DNA of 8,744 bases from Bacillota bacterium. Its GTDB lineage: Bacteria > Bacillota > Clostridia > Christensenellales > CAG-138. The position numbers were made by a program, and so were the translations under genes. The notes under the pieces are model-generated. The model worked only from the letters and a program-made list of their open reading frames with translations, was not told the origin of the DNA and did no database searches. The stretch spans positions 1-8,744 of the forward strand of contig JAEZGQ010000021.1 in the NCBI GenBank assembly GCA_023416895.1. Reading direction: 5' to 3'. Of the stretch, positions 1 to 5,883 are shown one piece after another (the first letter of the stretch is position 1; each line of letters begins with the position of its first letter).

Positions 1-920
1 TGCGCCACTTTAAAAATTCCACGCTGGACGCGCTTGAAGACGCGGCGGTTCTGAACATAAATGCGGGCAAGATCGCCTTTACAACGGATTCGTTTGTGGT
101 GACGCCGCTTTTCTTTGCGGGCGGGGACATTGGGCGGCTTGCCGTATGCGGCACCGTAAACGACCTTCTCTGCCGCGGCGCGGTGCCCAAGTACCTTTCT
201 GCGGGCTTTATTTTGGAAGAAGGGCTCGACCTTGAAACGCTTGAGCGCGCCGTGCGCTCCATGAAAGCAGCGGCTGACGAGGCGGGCGTAACCATTGTAA
301 CCGGCGACACGAAAGTAATCGAAGGCAAAGGCGGGCTATACATCAACACCTCGGGCATCGGTATTGTGAAAGACGGGGTTGACGTGAGCGCCAAAAACCT
401 TTGCCCCAATGACGCCATCCTCGTTTCCGGCTCCATGGGGAACCATCATGCGGCCATATTATCAAGCCGCATGCACATACAAAACCACATCGAAAGCGAC
501 TGCGCCCCCCTCAATAACATGGTGTTTGCGCTTTTAGATAGCGGCGTGCGCGTGCATGCGCTGCGCGACATTACCCGTGGCGGGCTTGCCTCGGTTTTAA
601 ATGAGCTTGCACAAAGTTCCAACGTTTGCATTGAACTTTTGCCCGGCTATACACCCGCCGACTTTCAGGTGCAGGGCTTTTGCGACATCTTGGGTCTCGA
701 TCCTTATTACATGGGCAACGAGGGTAAGCTATGCGTTGCGGTGGACGGTGCGGATAAGGAAAAGGCGCTCAGCGTTTTAAAGGCAGCGCGCTACGGAAGC
801 GGCGCGGCTCTTGCTGGCACGGTGCGCGAAGGGAACCCTTGCGTGCTTTTAAAAACCCGCTCCGGGGCGACACGCGTTTTGGAGGCGCTCGCGGGCGAAG
901 GGCTACCGCGCATTTGCTGA
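1..920 (+). CDS. hypE: HypE, hydrogenase maturation carbamoyl dehydratase (5' end missing)
   Basis: HypE works in the cytoplasm with HypF, which carbamoylates the C-terminal cysteine of HypE. HypE then dehydrates the group with ATP to a thiocyanate, the source of the cyanide ligands on the iron of [NiFe] hydrogenases. The reading frame is open from base 3 and shows 305 residues. Family members are about 330-350 residues, so roughly 25-40 N-terminal residues, including the expected HGSGG motif, lie off the left edge. Visible family features are the LEDAAVL and TTDSFVV segments, GGDIGRLAVCGTVNDL (126-173), TGDTK (300-314), DITRGGLASVLNEL (567-608), GNEGKL and the terminal PRIC ending in the modified cysteine (915-917). 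That tail separates it from the related SelD and PurM families. One oddity is GNHH near 436-447, where many relatives have GDHG. Other hyp genes probably lie to the left, and no hydrogenase structural gene is in view. Confidence 0.96.
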   Translation, partial: RHFKNSTLDALEDAAVLNINAGKIAFTTDSFVVTPLFFAGGDIGRLAVCGTVNDLLCRGAVPKYLSAGFILEEGLDLETLERAVRSMKAAADEAGVTIVTGDTKVIEGKGGLYINTSGIGIVKDGVDVSAKNLCPNDAILVSGSMGNHHAAILSSRMHIQNHIESDCAPLNNMVFALLDSGVRVHALRDITRGGLASVLNELAQSSNVCIELLPGYTPADFQVQGFCDILGLDPYYMGNEGKLCVAVDGADKEKALSVLKAARYGSGAALAGTVREGNPCVLLKTRSGATRVLEALAGEGLPRIC

Positions 921-944
921 GGCTTTTTCTCCTCTTTTGCACTT

Positions 945-960
945 TGTTGTAAAAACAACA
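945..960 (+). repeat. Small AT-rich inverted repeat after hypE
   Basis: TGTTGT (945-950) and ACAACA (955-960) are perfect inverted arms around an AAAA loop. The stem can extend by a G-U and an A-U pair on the outside. It is followed by GAATTTTCTC, so it could be a weak terminator for hypE, but the stem has few G-C pairs and the T run is short and delayed. It might instead be a protein-binding site in the leader of the next gene. No convincing -35/-10 pair was found between 921 and 1034. Confidence 0.35.
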
Positions 961-1020
961 GAATTTTCTCGCCCGGTGCGGTACACTAAACGCATCACAC
1001 CGGTGGCATGGCCGCCAAAG

Positions 1021-1026
1021 AAAGGA
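1021..1026 (+). promoter_or_regulatory. Ribosome binding site that decides the cupin start
   Basis: AAAGGA lies 8 bases before the ATG at 1035. The in-frame ATG codons at 1008 and 1026 have no comparable purine-rich site upstream, so the shorter start at 1035 is preferred. Confidence 0.65.
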
Positions 1027-1034
1027 TGGGTTTT

Positions 1035-1370
1035 ATGAACGCCCTAAAGAACATTCCGTTTGAAACGGCTTTGCCGCTTACATCTCTTGTACCCTATCAG
1101 GATGGCCGCATCGTCAGCCGTACGCTTGCGCAAAACGGAGCGGTTTCCGTTACGCTCTTTGCGTTTGAGGCCGGAGAGGAAATCAGCACGCATGCATCGG
1201 GCGGGGACGCGCTCGTGTATGTGTTCGACGGCGAAGGTGAATTCACCATCGACGGCACCTTGCACCGCGTGGCTGCAGGGGAAAGCATCGTTATGCCAGC
1301 GGGTAAACCGCATGCCGTTCGCGCCAAAGAACGTTTCCGCATGCTTTTGACCGTCGTATTTCCGCAATAA
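1035..1370 (+). CDS. Small single-domain cupin protein
   Basis: This 111-residue protein is a single beta-barrel cupin, about the normal size for the family. Motif 1 is represented by GEEISTHASGGDALVYVFDG (residues 48-67), with His53 the clearest metal-ligand candidate. Motif 2 is GESIVMPAGKPH (82-93), with the P-x-G-x2-H pattern and His93. The first motif is H-A-S rather than the textbook H-x-H. As far as I know this is common in the small bacterial cupins that read H-x-(A/S)-x-x-D-A-L, so metal binding is plausible but not assured. The reaction or ligand cannot be told from the sequence. There is no signal peptide, so it is probably cytoplasmic. It follows hypE by 114 bases on the same strand and may be cotranscribed with it, but that is not evidence of a role in hydrogenase maturation. 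The start at 1035 was chosen for its ribosome binding site; a start at 1008 would add nine residues. Confidence 0.88.
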   Translation: MNALKNIPFETALPLTSLVPYQDGRIVSRTLAQNGAVSVTLFAFEAGEEISTHASGGDALVYVFDGEGEFTIDGTLHRVAAGESIVMPAGKPHAVRAKERFRMLLTVVFPQ

Positions 1371-1378
1371 AAAGAGCA

Positions 1379-1410
1379 GGCACCACTTTTCCAAAAAGTG
1401 GGAACTTGCC
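1379..1410. repeat. Hairpin-forming inverted repeat between the cupin gene and comFB
   Basis: CCACTTTT (1383-1390) and AAAAGTGG (1394-1401) form a perfect 8-bp stem with a CCA loop. An outer GGCA (1379-1382) and TGCC (1407-1410) can pair across a 5-base bulge on the 3' side. It begins 8 bases after the cupin stop codon, where a terminator would sit, but no immediate T run follows; only a looser pyrimidine-rich stretch (1411-1426) does. It could be a weak terminator, an mRNA-end stabiliser or one copy of a small dispersed palindromic repeat. Only one copy was noticed in this window. Confidence 0.55.
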
Positions 1411-1420
1411 GTGTTCTCTC

Positions 1421-1449
1421 TTGTTTTGTGCTGTCGCTCAAGCTATAAT
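1421..1449 (+). promoter_or_regulatory. Sigma-A-type promoter for comFB
   Basis: TTGTTT (1421-1426) and a perfect consensus TATAAT (1444-1449) are separated by the ideal 17 bases. Transcription would start near 1456, giving a leader of about 77 bases before the TTG start at 1533. The leader contains a possible weak stem, GCCGC (1484-1488) with GCGGC (1507-1511), ending just before the ribosome binding site. Confidence 0.75.
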
Positions 1450-1516
1450 GTTGTTGTAAGAATATGCCTTTTCAACGGATTTTGCCGCTTTCGATTTTTA
1501 AAGTTTGCGGCGGTGC

Positions 1517-1523
1517 AAAGGAG
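1517..1523 (+). promoter_or_regulatory. Ribosome binding site supporting the TTG start of comFB
   Basis: AAAGGAG is 9 bases before the TTG at 1533. The next in-frame candidate, ATG at 1554, is preceded only by an A-rich run without a Shine-Dalgarno match, so TTG is the better start. Confidence 0.7.
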
Positions 1524-1532
1524 TGAGCGGAT

Positions 1533-1832
1533 TTGGAAGAGAATAAAAAAATTATGCCGCGTAACGTGCTTGAGGAAATGGTCGATCTGCGCGTAGACGA
1601 GCTGATGGCAAAAAGCGGTATCTGCTGCTGCATGCATTGCCGCGCGGACGTTGTGACCTACGCGCTCAACCACTTGCCCCCCAAATACACCATCAGCAGG
1701 GGCGGCGAAATTTTCACACGTTTCCACATTAATCAGGTGCAGTTTCAGGCGGATGTTACTGCCGCCATCCTTACGGCAATCGAAAGGGTCGGTACACGCG
1801 CGCACCATGACCGCATTGAGAAGAAGGACTAA
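1533..1832 (+). CDS. ComFB family protein
   Basis: This 99-residue protein matches the small ComFB family (late competence development protein) along its length. Visible features are an N-terminal helix, NVLEEMVDLRVDELM (11-25), a cysteine cluster CCCMHC (31-36) where the family carries zinc-binding cysteines, LNHLPPKY (45-52), and the helix QADVTAAILTAIERV (72-86). In Bacillus subtilis the gene lies between comFA and comFC in the late competence operon, but ComFB is not strictly needed for transformation. Some cyanobacterial ComFB-domain proteins have been reported to bind cyclic di-GMP; whether this one does is unknown. No comFA, comFC or other competence gene is next to it, and it has its own promoter, so it appears to be a solitary copy. 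It starts with TTG, chosen from its ribosome binding site. It is probably cytoplasmic. Confidence 0.85.
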   Translation: MEENKKIMPRNVLEEMVDLRVDELMAKSGICCCMHCRADVVTYALNHLPPKYTISRGGEIFTRFHINQVQFQADVTAAILTAIERVGTRAHHDRIEKKD

Positions 1833-1855
1833 TCATTTTTCTTCCTTGTCGACGT

Positions 1856-1874
1856 TTGTAAACAACTTGTGAAC
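1856..1874 (+). repeat. Pair of TTGTRAAC direct repeats
   Basis: TTGTAAAC (1856-1863) and TTGTGAAC (1867-1874) are two near-identical octamers with an 11-base repeat distance, about one DNA helical turn. They lie just upstream of the transporter promoter, where an activator could bind. The match is short and could be chance. Confidence 0.3.
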
Positions 1875-1888
1875 GAAATAGTAATTTT

Positions 1889-1918
1889 TTGGCAAAAGTA
1901 TAGCATATATGCTATACT
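1889..1918 (+). promoter_or_regulatory. Promoter of the ABC transporter operon, extended -10
   Basis: TTGGCA (1889-1894) and TATACT (1913-1918) are 18 bases apart. The -10 is preceded by TG at 1910-1911, making an extended -10 (TGCTATACT). Transcription would begin near 1925, giving a leader of about 40 bases. The -10 and the whole spacer lie within the palindrome at 1893-1922, so anything bound to the palindrome would block RNA polymerase. Confidence 0.7.
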
Positions 1919-1922
1919 TTTG
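1893..1922. promoter_or_regulatory. Perfect 30-bp palindrome, probable operator over the transporter promoter
   Basis: The two 15-base halves are exact reverse complements, centred between 1907 and 1908; the core reads TATAGCATATATGCTATA (1899-1916). It spans the promoter spacer and -10, the usual position for a repressor site. Dimeric regulators such as the GntR/YtrA, TetR, MarR and PadR types bind long palindromes like this, and YtrA-type regulators often control ABC exporters, but the family cannot be assigned from the site alone. No regulator gene is in the window. It is unlikely to be a terminator for comFB, because its stem is AT-rich and no separate T tract follows. Confidence 0.75.
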
Positions 1923-1949
1923 TTCATTAATATTCGTTACAATTTAATT

Positions 1950-1956
1950 AAGGAGG
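1950..1956 (+). promoter_or_regulatory. Strong ribosome binding site of the permease gene
   Basis: AAGGAGG ends 9 bases before the TTG at 1966 and 12 bases before the ATG at 1969. The spacing favours TTG, and the codon type favours ATG. The two choices differ by one residue. Confidence 0.7.
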
Positions 1957-1965
1957 GCTGCTTCT

Positions 1966-4900
1966 TTGATGATCAAGACTGCCTTCAAAAATGCGGTGCG
2001 TACGCCAGTGAAAACAGCGCTGTTTTTTGTGCTACTTGCGGCTGTAACCGTATTTTTGTGTTTGGGCACAAGCATGTGGAGCACAAGCCAGAGTTTGCTC
2101 GACGAGGCCGACAAAACGTTTGAAACCACGGCTGTACTCGAATATATCGGAAAGAACTACCCGGACTCGCCCGAGGGCGATAGCTTCATGCAAAAATCGA
2201 TGGAGGGCTACGATTTTTCACCCATCGAAAACCGTGAAGAAGTGCTTTCCTTTGAGCGCCAGCGGTCAATGGGCGGCTACATTGAAGGGCTTAAGCAAAG
2301 CCCCGTGGGTACGCACCGCTACAAGAAATACGGCATCATCCTCTTTACGGTGAAGTACGACACCGAACAGGGTATGCGCTGTATGATCCAAAAAACCTAC
2401 TATTCCTCCGACGATTATTACGGTGGAATGTACTTTTATGCGTTGCCCTCGCAGCATCTCAAGGATCTTGTAGGCATTGAAGGCAACGACATGGGGCTTA
2501 AACTCAACCATACCTACATCGCCCACGGATACTTTACCACCGGCGAGAAGCGTGCGCTTCTTTTTATGATCGATACGCCGGATACTTCTGGTGTGCCTGA
2601 ATACTCAAAAATTCCGCTGGACCGGTTCGCATGCTTCGACGAAGAGGATTTTGGCGCTACAGGCATTGAGCAATCGGATTATTTCGTCCATGTGACAAAC
2701 CTTGCAAAGGCTTATACTGTGCAAGAAGAGTTCATCGACGTGCAATTTACTTCCGACCTCGAGACCTACCTTGAGTTTGCCAGAAAGGAGCTTACCATCT
2801 CCTCCGGCCGCTCCTTTACGCAAGAGGAATACCAAAACGGCAGCAAGGCATGTTTGATCAGCCAGCACCTTGCCGCCCAACTCAATCTTGAAGTGGGCGA
2901 TACGCTCCCCTTAAAGCTTTACGGCTCGGTAAACGGCGCGCCCGCCTACAAGAGCTACTGGCCCGCTGAGGGCTTTGTGAGCGAGGCCGATTATACCATT
3001 GTCGGTATTTTTAAGGAAATGTACGGCTATCACTACACCGTATACGTTCCCGCCAACAACGAAGAATGGCTTCCCACTTCAAGCGAGAGTTACACGCTTG
3101 CTCGGCTGCGCCTGAAAAACGGAACGGTGGAATCGTTTTTGAAGGGAATCGACCCGCTTCTTCTTGACAGCATGCGCTTCACGGTATACGACCAAGGCTA
3201 TGCGGAAACCGAAGCCGCGCTCAAGTCCATGCGCGAAACCGCACAGATCCTCACGCTTGTGTGCTTGGGCACAGGTCTTGCCATTTTGGCGCTTTTCTCC
3301 TTCCTTTACGTTTCCAAGCAGCGCGACAACGTACGCATTATGCTTGCACTTGGCACCGGCCGGAAAAGAACTCTTGTTTACCTTATTTCCGGGACGCTGA
3401 TGATCGCGCTTTTGTCCGCGTCAGTAGGTGCGGCGTTAGGCATTCGCTTCTCCCATACGGTAAACGCCTCCGCTTATGAGCGTGCTGTTGAAACGAGCAC
3501 CGTGGACTTCCGCTTCAGCAGCGTCTATTTAGGCCAGGGCGCTAAGGATTTTGGCGCAGAGTTCGAATCCGACCCGACGGTGTGCGTTTACACAGCGTGC
3601 GGTGTGTTTGCGGTTGCGCTTCTCTTGTGCGCTTACACGGCGCTTCAAACCATTTCCACCGACCGCACGCGCAAGAAGCACAAGCGGCCGCGCGGCGCAG
3701 GGTTGAAAGCGCTCTCCTTCCCCATAAAGCTTGCGTTTCGCTCCATAAAGCGCGGCGGGGCACGAAGCCTTGTGGTACCTTTGGTTTCGCTTGCCATGGT
3801 AGCGCTCATGTGCTTGTTCTCAGGCTTCCTCGCGGGCTACCAAACGGAGCTTAATGACGTTTACGAAAACATGCCCGTGCGCGCTTACATCACCTCCTAT
3901 ACGGGAAAAACCCTGGATAAGCTCTCGTTAAACGAAATCGACCTATGGCCCATCATGCAAACCGGCTTCATTGAAGAAGCGCACTATACCGCAACGCTTC
4001 GCTATACCTTCGACAAGGTGATCCCCGCTTCTGAGAGCAGCAACGAGGACGATTTGCGGATAGAGCTTCCTGTATCCGGCTTCGGGCTTGAAACGCTGAC
4101 CGACGCCATTCTTGGCTACGAAAAGCTTATCCTCACCAACGACATTGAAACCGTGCCCGAATTCTATTTTGAAAAGGATGTTCCATTTACCTTCCTTGAG
4201 GGCCACGGGACGGAGGACTTCAAAAAGGAGTACGAGTTTGCCGATGACCTCCCCTGCTTGATGAGCGCGCAGTTTATGCAGGAAAACGGTATCAAACTTG
4301 GCGATCATGTGCGTATCACCGCGTATTGGCGTTATTCCTTGTATACGGGAGCATTTACCGCCAATGCTTATAGTATTGATCTGTTGGTAGCAGGCACCTA
4401 TCCGCGTCTGACCGGGGCGGACAGCATCTACATCCCCTTCGGCTTCATCAAGGACACGGGCATCCTTGCTGATTGGTTTTATGTGGAAAAAAGCCTTGAT
4501 GCAAGTGACCTCTCCAACTGGAAGCACCAAAGCGAATATAAGTATACATCGGAGGCCCTTTACCAAAGGTGGTTAAAAACCGTTACCTTCCGTCCGATGA
4601 TGAAGTACAATGCCGTGAACTTTACGCTCAACAACACACGCGAGCTTGAAGTTTTCAAAGATAAGCTTGATGAGCTTGGCTATTCCACCGTGGGCAAATT
4701 TTCGCGCCAACGCGTTTTCATTGTGATCGAAGATCAAACCCTAACGGAAACCGTAAATAACCTGAACCGCCACATCAGCTACATGGAGATCGTCTACAAC
4801 GCCATGTATGCGCTTTCCATCGGCATCGGTTTTGTGGTTTCGTACCTTTTGATCAAAACGAGAAAAAGCGAGTTTGCCGTGATGCGTAGTACCGGTGCGG

Positions 4901-5124
4901 GCGCATTCCGTACTTTCACAGTGTTTTTCACGGAACAGGCGGTATTGTGCCTTGTAGGTACACTGCTTGGAGGCGCGATTGGGCTATTGATGCCCGGAGG
5001 AATGCATTCGCTTAGGCTTTACGCCATTTTGGGCTATGCGCTGTGTTACTGGCTCGGCAGCGCCGCTTCGGTAGCGATGATGAACCGAGTCAATGTACTG
5101 TCGATCCTTTCGGCAAAGGAATAG
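1966..5124 (+). CDS. ABC transporter permease, FtsX/MacB type, internally duplicated
   Basis: This 1052-residue membrane protein is the transmembrane part of an ABC exporter or mechanotransmission-type transporter in the FtsX/MacB/LolC superfamily. It has two similar halves. Each begins with a basic-aromatic entry (KTAFKNAVRTPVKTALF at 4-20, IKLAFRSIKRGGARS at 587-601), one membrane helix (about 17-37 and 601-623) and a large external domain (about 40-420 and 625-940). Three more helices follow: about 427-449, 471-493 and 539-562 in the first half, and 942-963, 992-1012 and 1020-1040 in the second. The cytoplasmic loops SKQRDNVRIMLALGTGRKRT (450-469) and TRKSEFAVMRSTGAGAFRTF are typical FtsX loops that contact the ATPase. 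Eight helices in a 1+3+1+3 layout argue against BceB, which has ten and one large external domain. The substrate is unknown; peptide, lipid or drug efflux are all possible. Its partner ATPase follows after nine bases. Confidence 0.9.
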   Translation: MMIKTAFKNAVRTPVKTALFFVLLAAVTVFLCLGTSMWSTSQSLLDEADKTFETTAVLEYIGKNYPDSPEGDSFMQKSMEGYDFSPIENREEVLSFERQRSMGGYIEGLKQSPVGTHRYKKYGIILFTVKYDTEQGMRCMIQKTYYSSDDYYGGMYFYALPSQHLKDLVGIEGNDMGLKLNHTYIAHGYFTTGEKRALLFMIDTPDTSGVPEYSKIPLDRFACFDEEDFGATGIEQSDYFVHVTNLAKAYTVQEEFIDVQFTSDLETYLEFARKELTISSGRSFTQEEYQNGSKACLISQHLAAQLNLEVGDTLPLKLYGSVNGAPAYKSYWPAEGFVSEADYTIVGIFKEMYGYHYTVYVPANNEEWLPTSSESYTLARLRLKNGTVESFLKGIDPLLLDSMRFTVYDQGYAETEAALKSMRETAQILTLVCLGTGLAILALFSFLYVSKQRDNVRIMLALGTGRKRTLVYLISGTLMIALLSASVGAALGIRFSHTVNASAYERAVETSTVDFRFSSVYLGQGAKDFGAEFESDPTVCVYTACGVFAVALLLCAYTALQTISTDRTRKKHKRPRGAGLKALSFPIKLAFRSIKRGGARSLVVPLVSLAMVALMCLFSGFLAGYQTELNDVYENMPVRAYITSYTGKTLDKLSLNEIDLWPIMQTGFIEEAHYTATLRYTFDKVIPASESSNEDDLRIELPVSGFGLETLTDAILGYEKLILTNDIETVPEFYFEKDVPFTFLEGHGTEDFKKEYEFADDLPCLMSAQFMQENGIKLGDHVRITAYWRYSLYTGAFTANAYSIDLLVAGTYPRLTGADSIYIPFGFIKDTGILADWFYVEKSLDASDLSNWKHQSEYKYTSEALYQRWLKTVTFRPMMKYNAVNFTLNNTRELEVFKDKLDELGYSTVGKFSRQRVFIVIEDQTLTETVNNLNRHISYMEIVYNAMYALSIGIGFVVSYLLIKTRKSEFAVMRSTGAGAFRTFTVFFTEQAVLCLVGTLLGGAIGLLMPGGMHSLRLYAILGYALCYWLGSAASVAMMNRVNVLSILSAKE

Positions 5125-5129
5125 GAGGG
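5123..5129 (+). promoter_or_regulatory. Ribosome binding site of the ATPase gene, overlapping the permease stop
   Basis: AGGAGGG overlaps the permease TAG stop (5122-5124) and lies 4 bases before the ATG at 5134. This arrangement suggests translational coupling and balanced production of the two subunits. Confidence 0.75.
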
Positions 5130-5133
5130 TTTT

Positions 5134-5820
5134 ATGGGAATTTTAAGTTTGCAGAACGCATCGTACACCTATAGGAGCAAGTACCAAACCGTAAAAGCCG
5201 TGCGCGGCGCGAGCTTTGAATTTGAGCAGGGCTCGGTTTACGCCATCATCGGCAAATCGGGCAGCGGTAAAACAACACTTCTTTCCTTGTTGGCTGGGCT
5301 CGACCTTCCCACCGAGGGCAATGTGCTGTTTGACGGCACCTCCACAAAGAAGCTCAACCGCGACCTTTACCGCCGTCAGGATGTAGCAGTGATTTACCAG
5401 GGCTTCAACCTTTTCCCGCTTTTGACGGTGCTTGAAAACGTAATGTACCCGCTTGAGCTTCAGGGCAAAAAAGTTTCCGAAGCGAAAAAGCGCGCCATTG
5501 AAATGCTGCATGTCGTGGGGCTTGTGGACGCACAGTTCAAGCGTTACCCCTCCATGCTCTCGGGCGGCGAGCAGCAGCGCGTCGCCATCGCCCGCGCGCT
5601 TGCCTCAAACGCCAAGGTGATCCTTGCGGACGAACCCACGGGCAACCTCGACGTTGAAAACAGCGGCAACGTGGTGGAAATGCTCGTACAGCTCGCACAC
5701 GAAAGGAACTGCTGCGTGATCATCGTAACCCACGACCTTGCCGTCAGCAAGCTTGCGGATGTTTGTTTGCGCATGCGCGATGGTGTTTTGAACGAGGATA
5801 CCTGTACAGAAGAAGCATAA
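5134..5820 (+). CDS. ABC transporter ATP-binding protein, LolD/MacB type
   Basis: This 228-residue cytoplasmic ATPase powers the adjacent permease; the usual family length is 220-235 residues. All nucleotide-binding motifs are intact: Walker A GKSGSGKT (40-47), Q-loop Gln89 in IYQGFNLFPLLTVLENV, signature LSGGEQQ (142-148), Walker B VILADEP (162-168) with catalytic Glu167, D-loop NLD (171-173) and switch His200. The Q-loop neighbourhood and DEPTGNLD tract are typical of the LolD/MacB/FtsE subgroup, matching the FtsX-like permease upstream. The start ATG follows a strong ribosome binding site, nine bases after the permease stop, so both are on one transcript. Placing the permease before the ATPase is less common than the reverse in this group. 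The gene is followed directly by a terminator, so the operon is just these two genes in this direction. Confidence 0.95.
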   Translation: MGILSLQNASYTYRSKYQTVKAVRGASFEFEQGSVYAIIGKSGSGKTTLLSLLAGLDLPTEGNVLFDGTSTKKLNRDLYRRQDVAVIYQGFNLFPLLTVLENVMYPLELQGKKVSEAKKRAIEMLHVVGLVDAQFKRYPSMLSGGEQQRVAIARALASNAKVILADEPTGNLDVENSGNVVEMLVQLAHERNCCVIIVTHDLAVSKLADVCLRMRDGVLNEDTCTEEA

Positions 5821-5833
5821 AACACGGCGAAGC

Positions 5834-5863
5834 AAAAGGACGGATCAAAAGATCCGTCCTTTT
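5834..5863. terminator. Bidirectional intrinsic terminator between convergent operons
   Basis: GGACGGATC (5838-5846) and GATCCGTCC (5851-5859) form a perfect 9-bp stem with an AAAA loop. Flanking AAAA (5834-5837) and TTTT (5860-5863) extend the arms to 13 and supply the U tract on either strand. On the plus strand it lies 13 bases after the ATPase stop. On the minus strand the stem begins 24 bases after the ilvE stop. Confidence 0.95.
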
Positions 5864-5883
5864 TGTTGCTCTTTGCAAGTCCT

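Noticed and set aside
1..920. SelD (selenophosphate synthetase) instead of HypE
   Set aside because: Both belong to the PurM-like superfamily, but the GGDIGRLAVCGTVNDL segment and the terminal PRIC are HypE features.
1893..1922. The 30-bp palindrome as a terminator for comFB
   Set aside because: The stem is AT-rich, the T run is part of the stem itself, and it overlaps a good extended -10 promoter, so an operator is the better reading.
1893..1922. A mirrored promoter on the minus strand, since the palindrome also places an extended -10 on that strand
   Set aside because: The matching -35 position (1921-1926) is a poor match, and no minus-strand gene lies to the left for it to drive.
3943..4566. 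Minus-strand open frame of about 207 residues within the permease gene
   Set aside because: The permease frame is continuous and family-like through this region. The antisense product has no recognisable motif and no promoter or ribosome binding site was seen.
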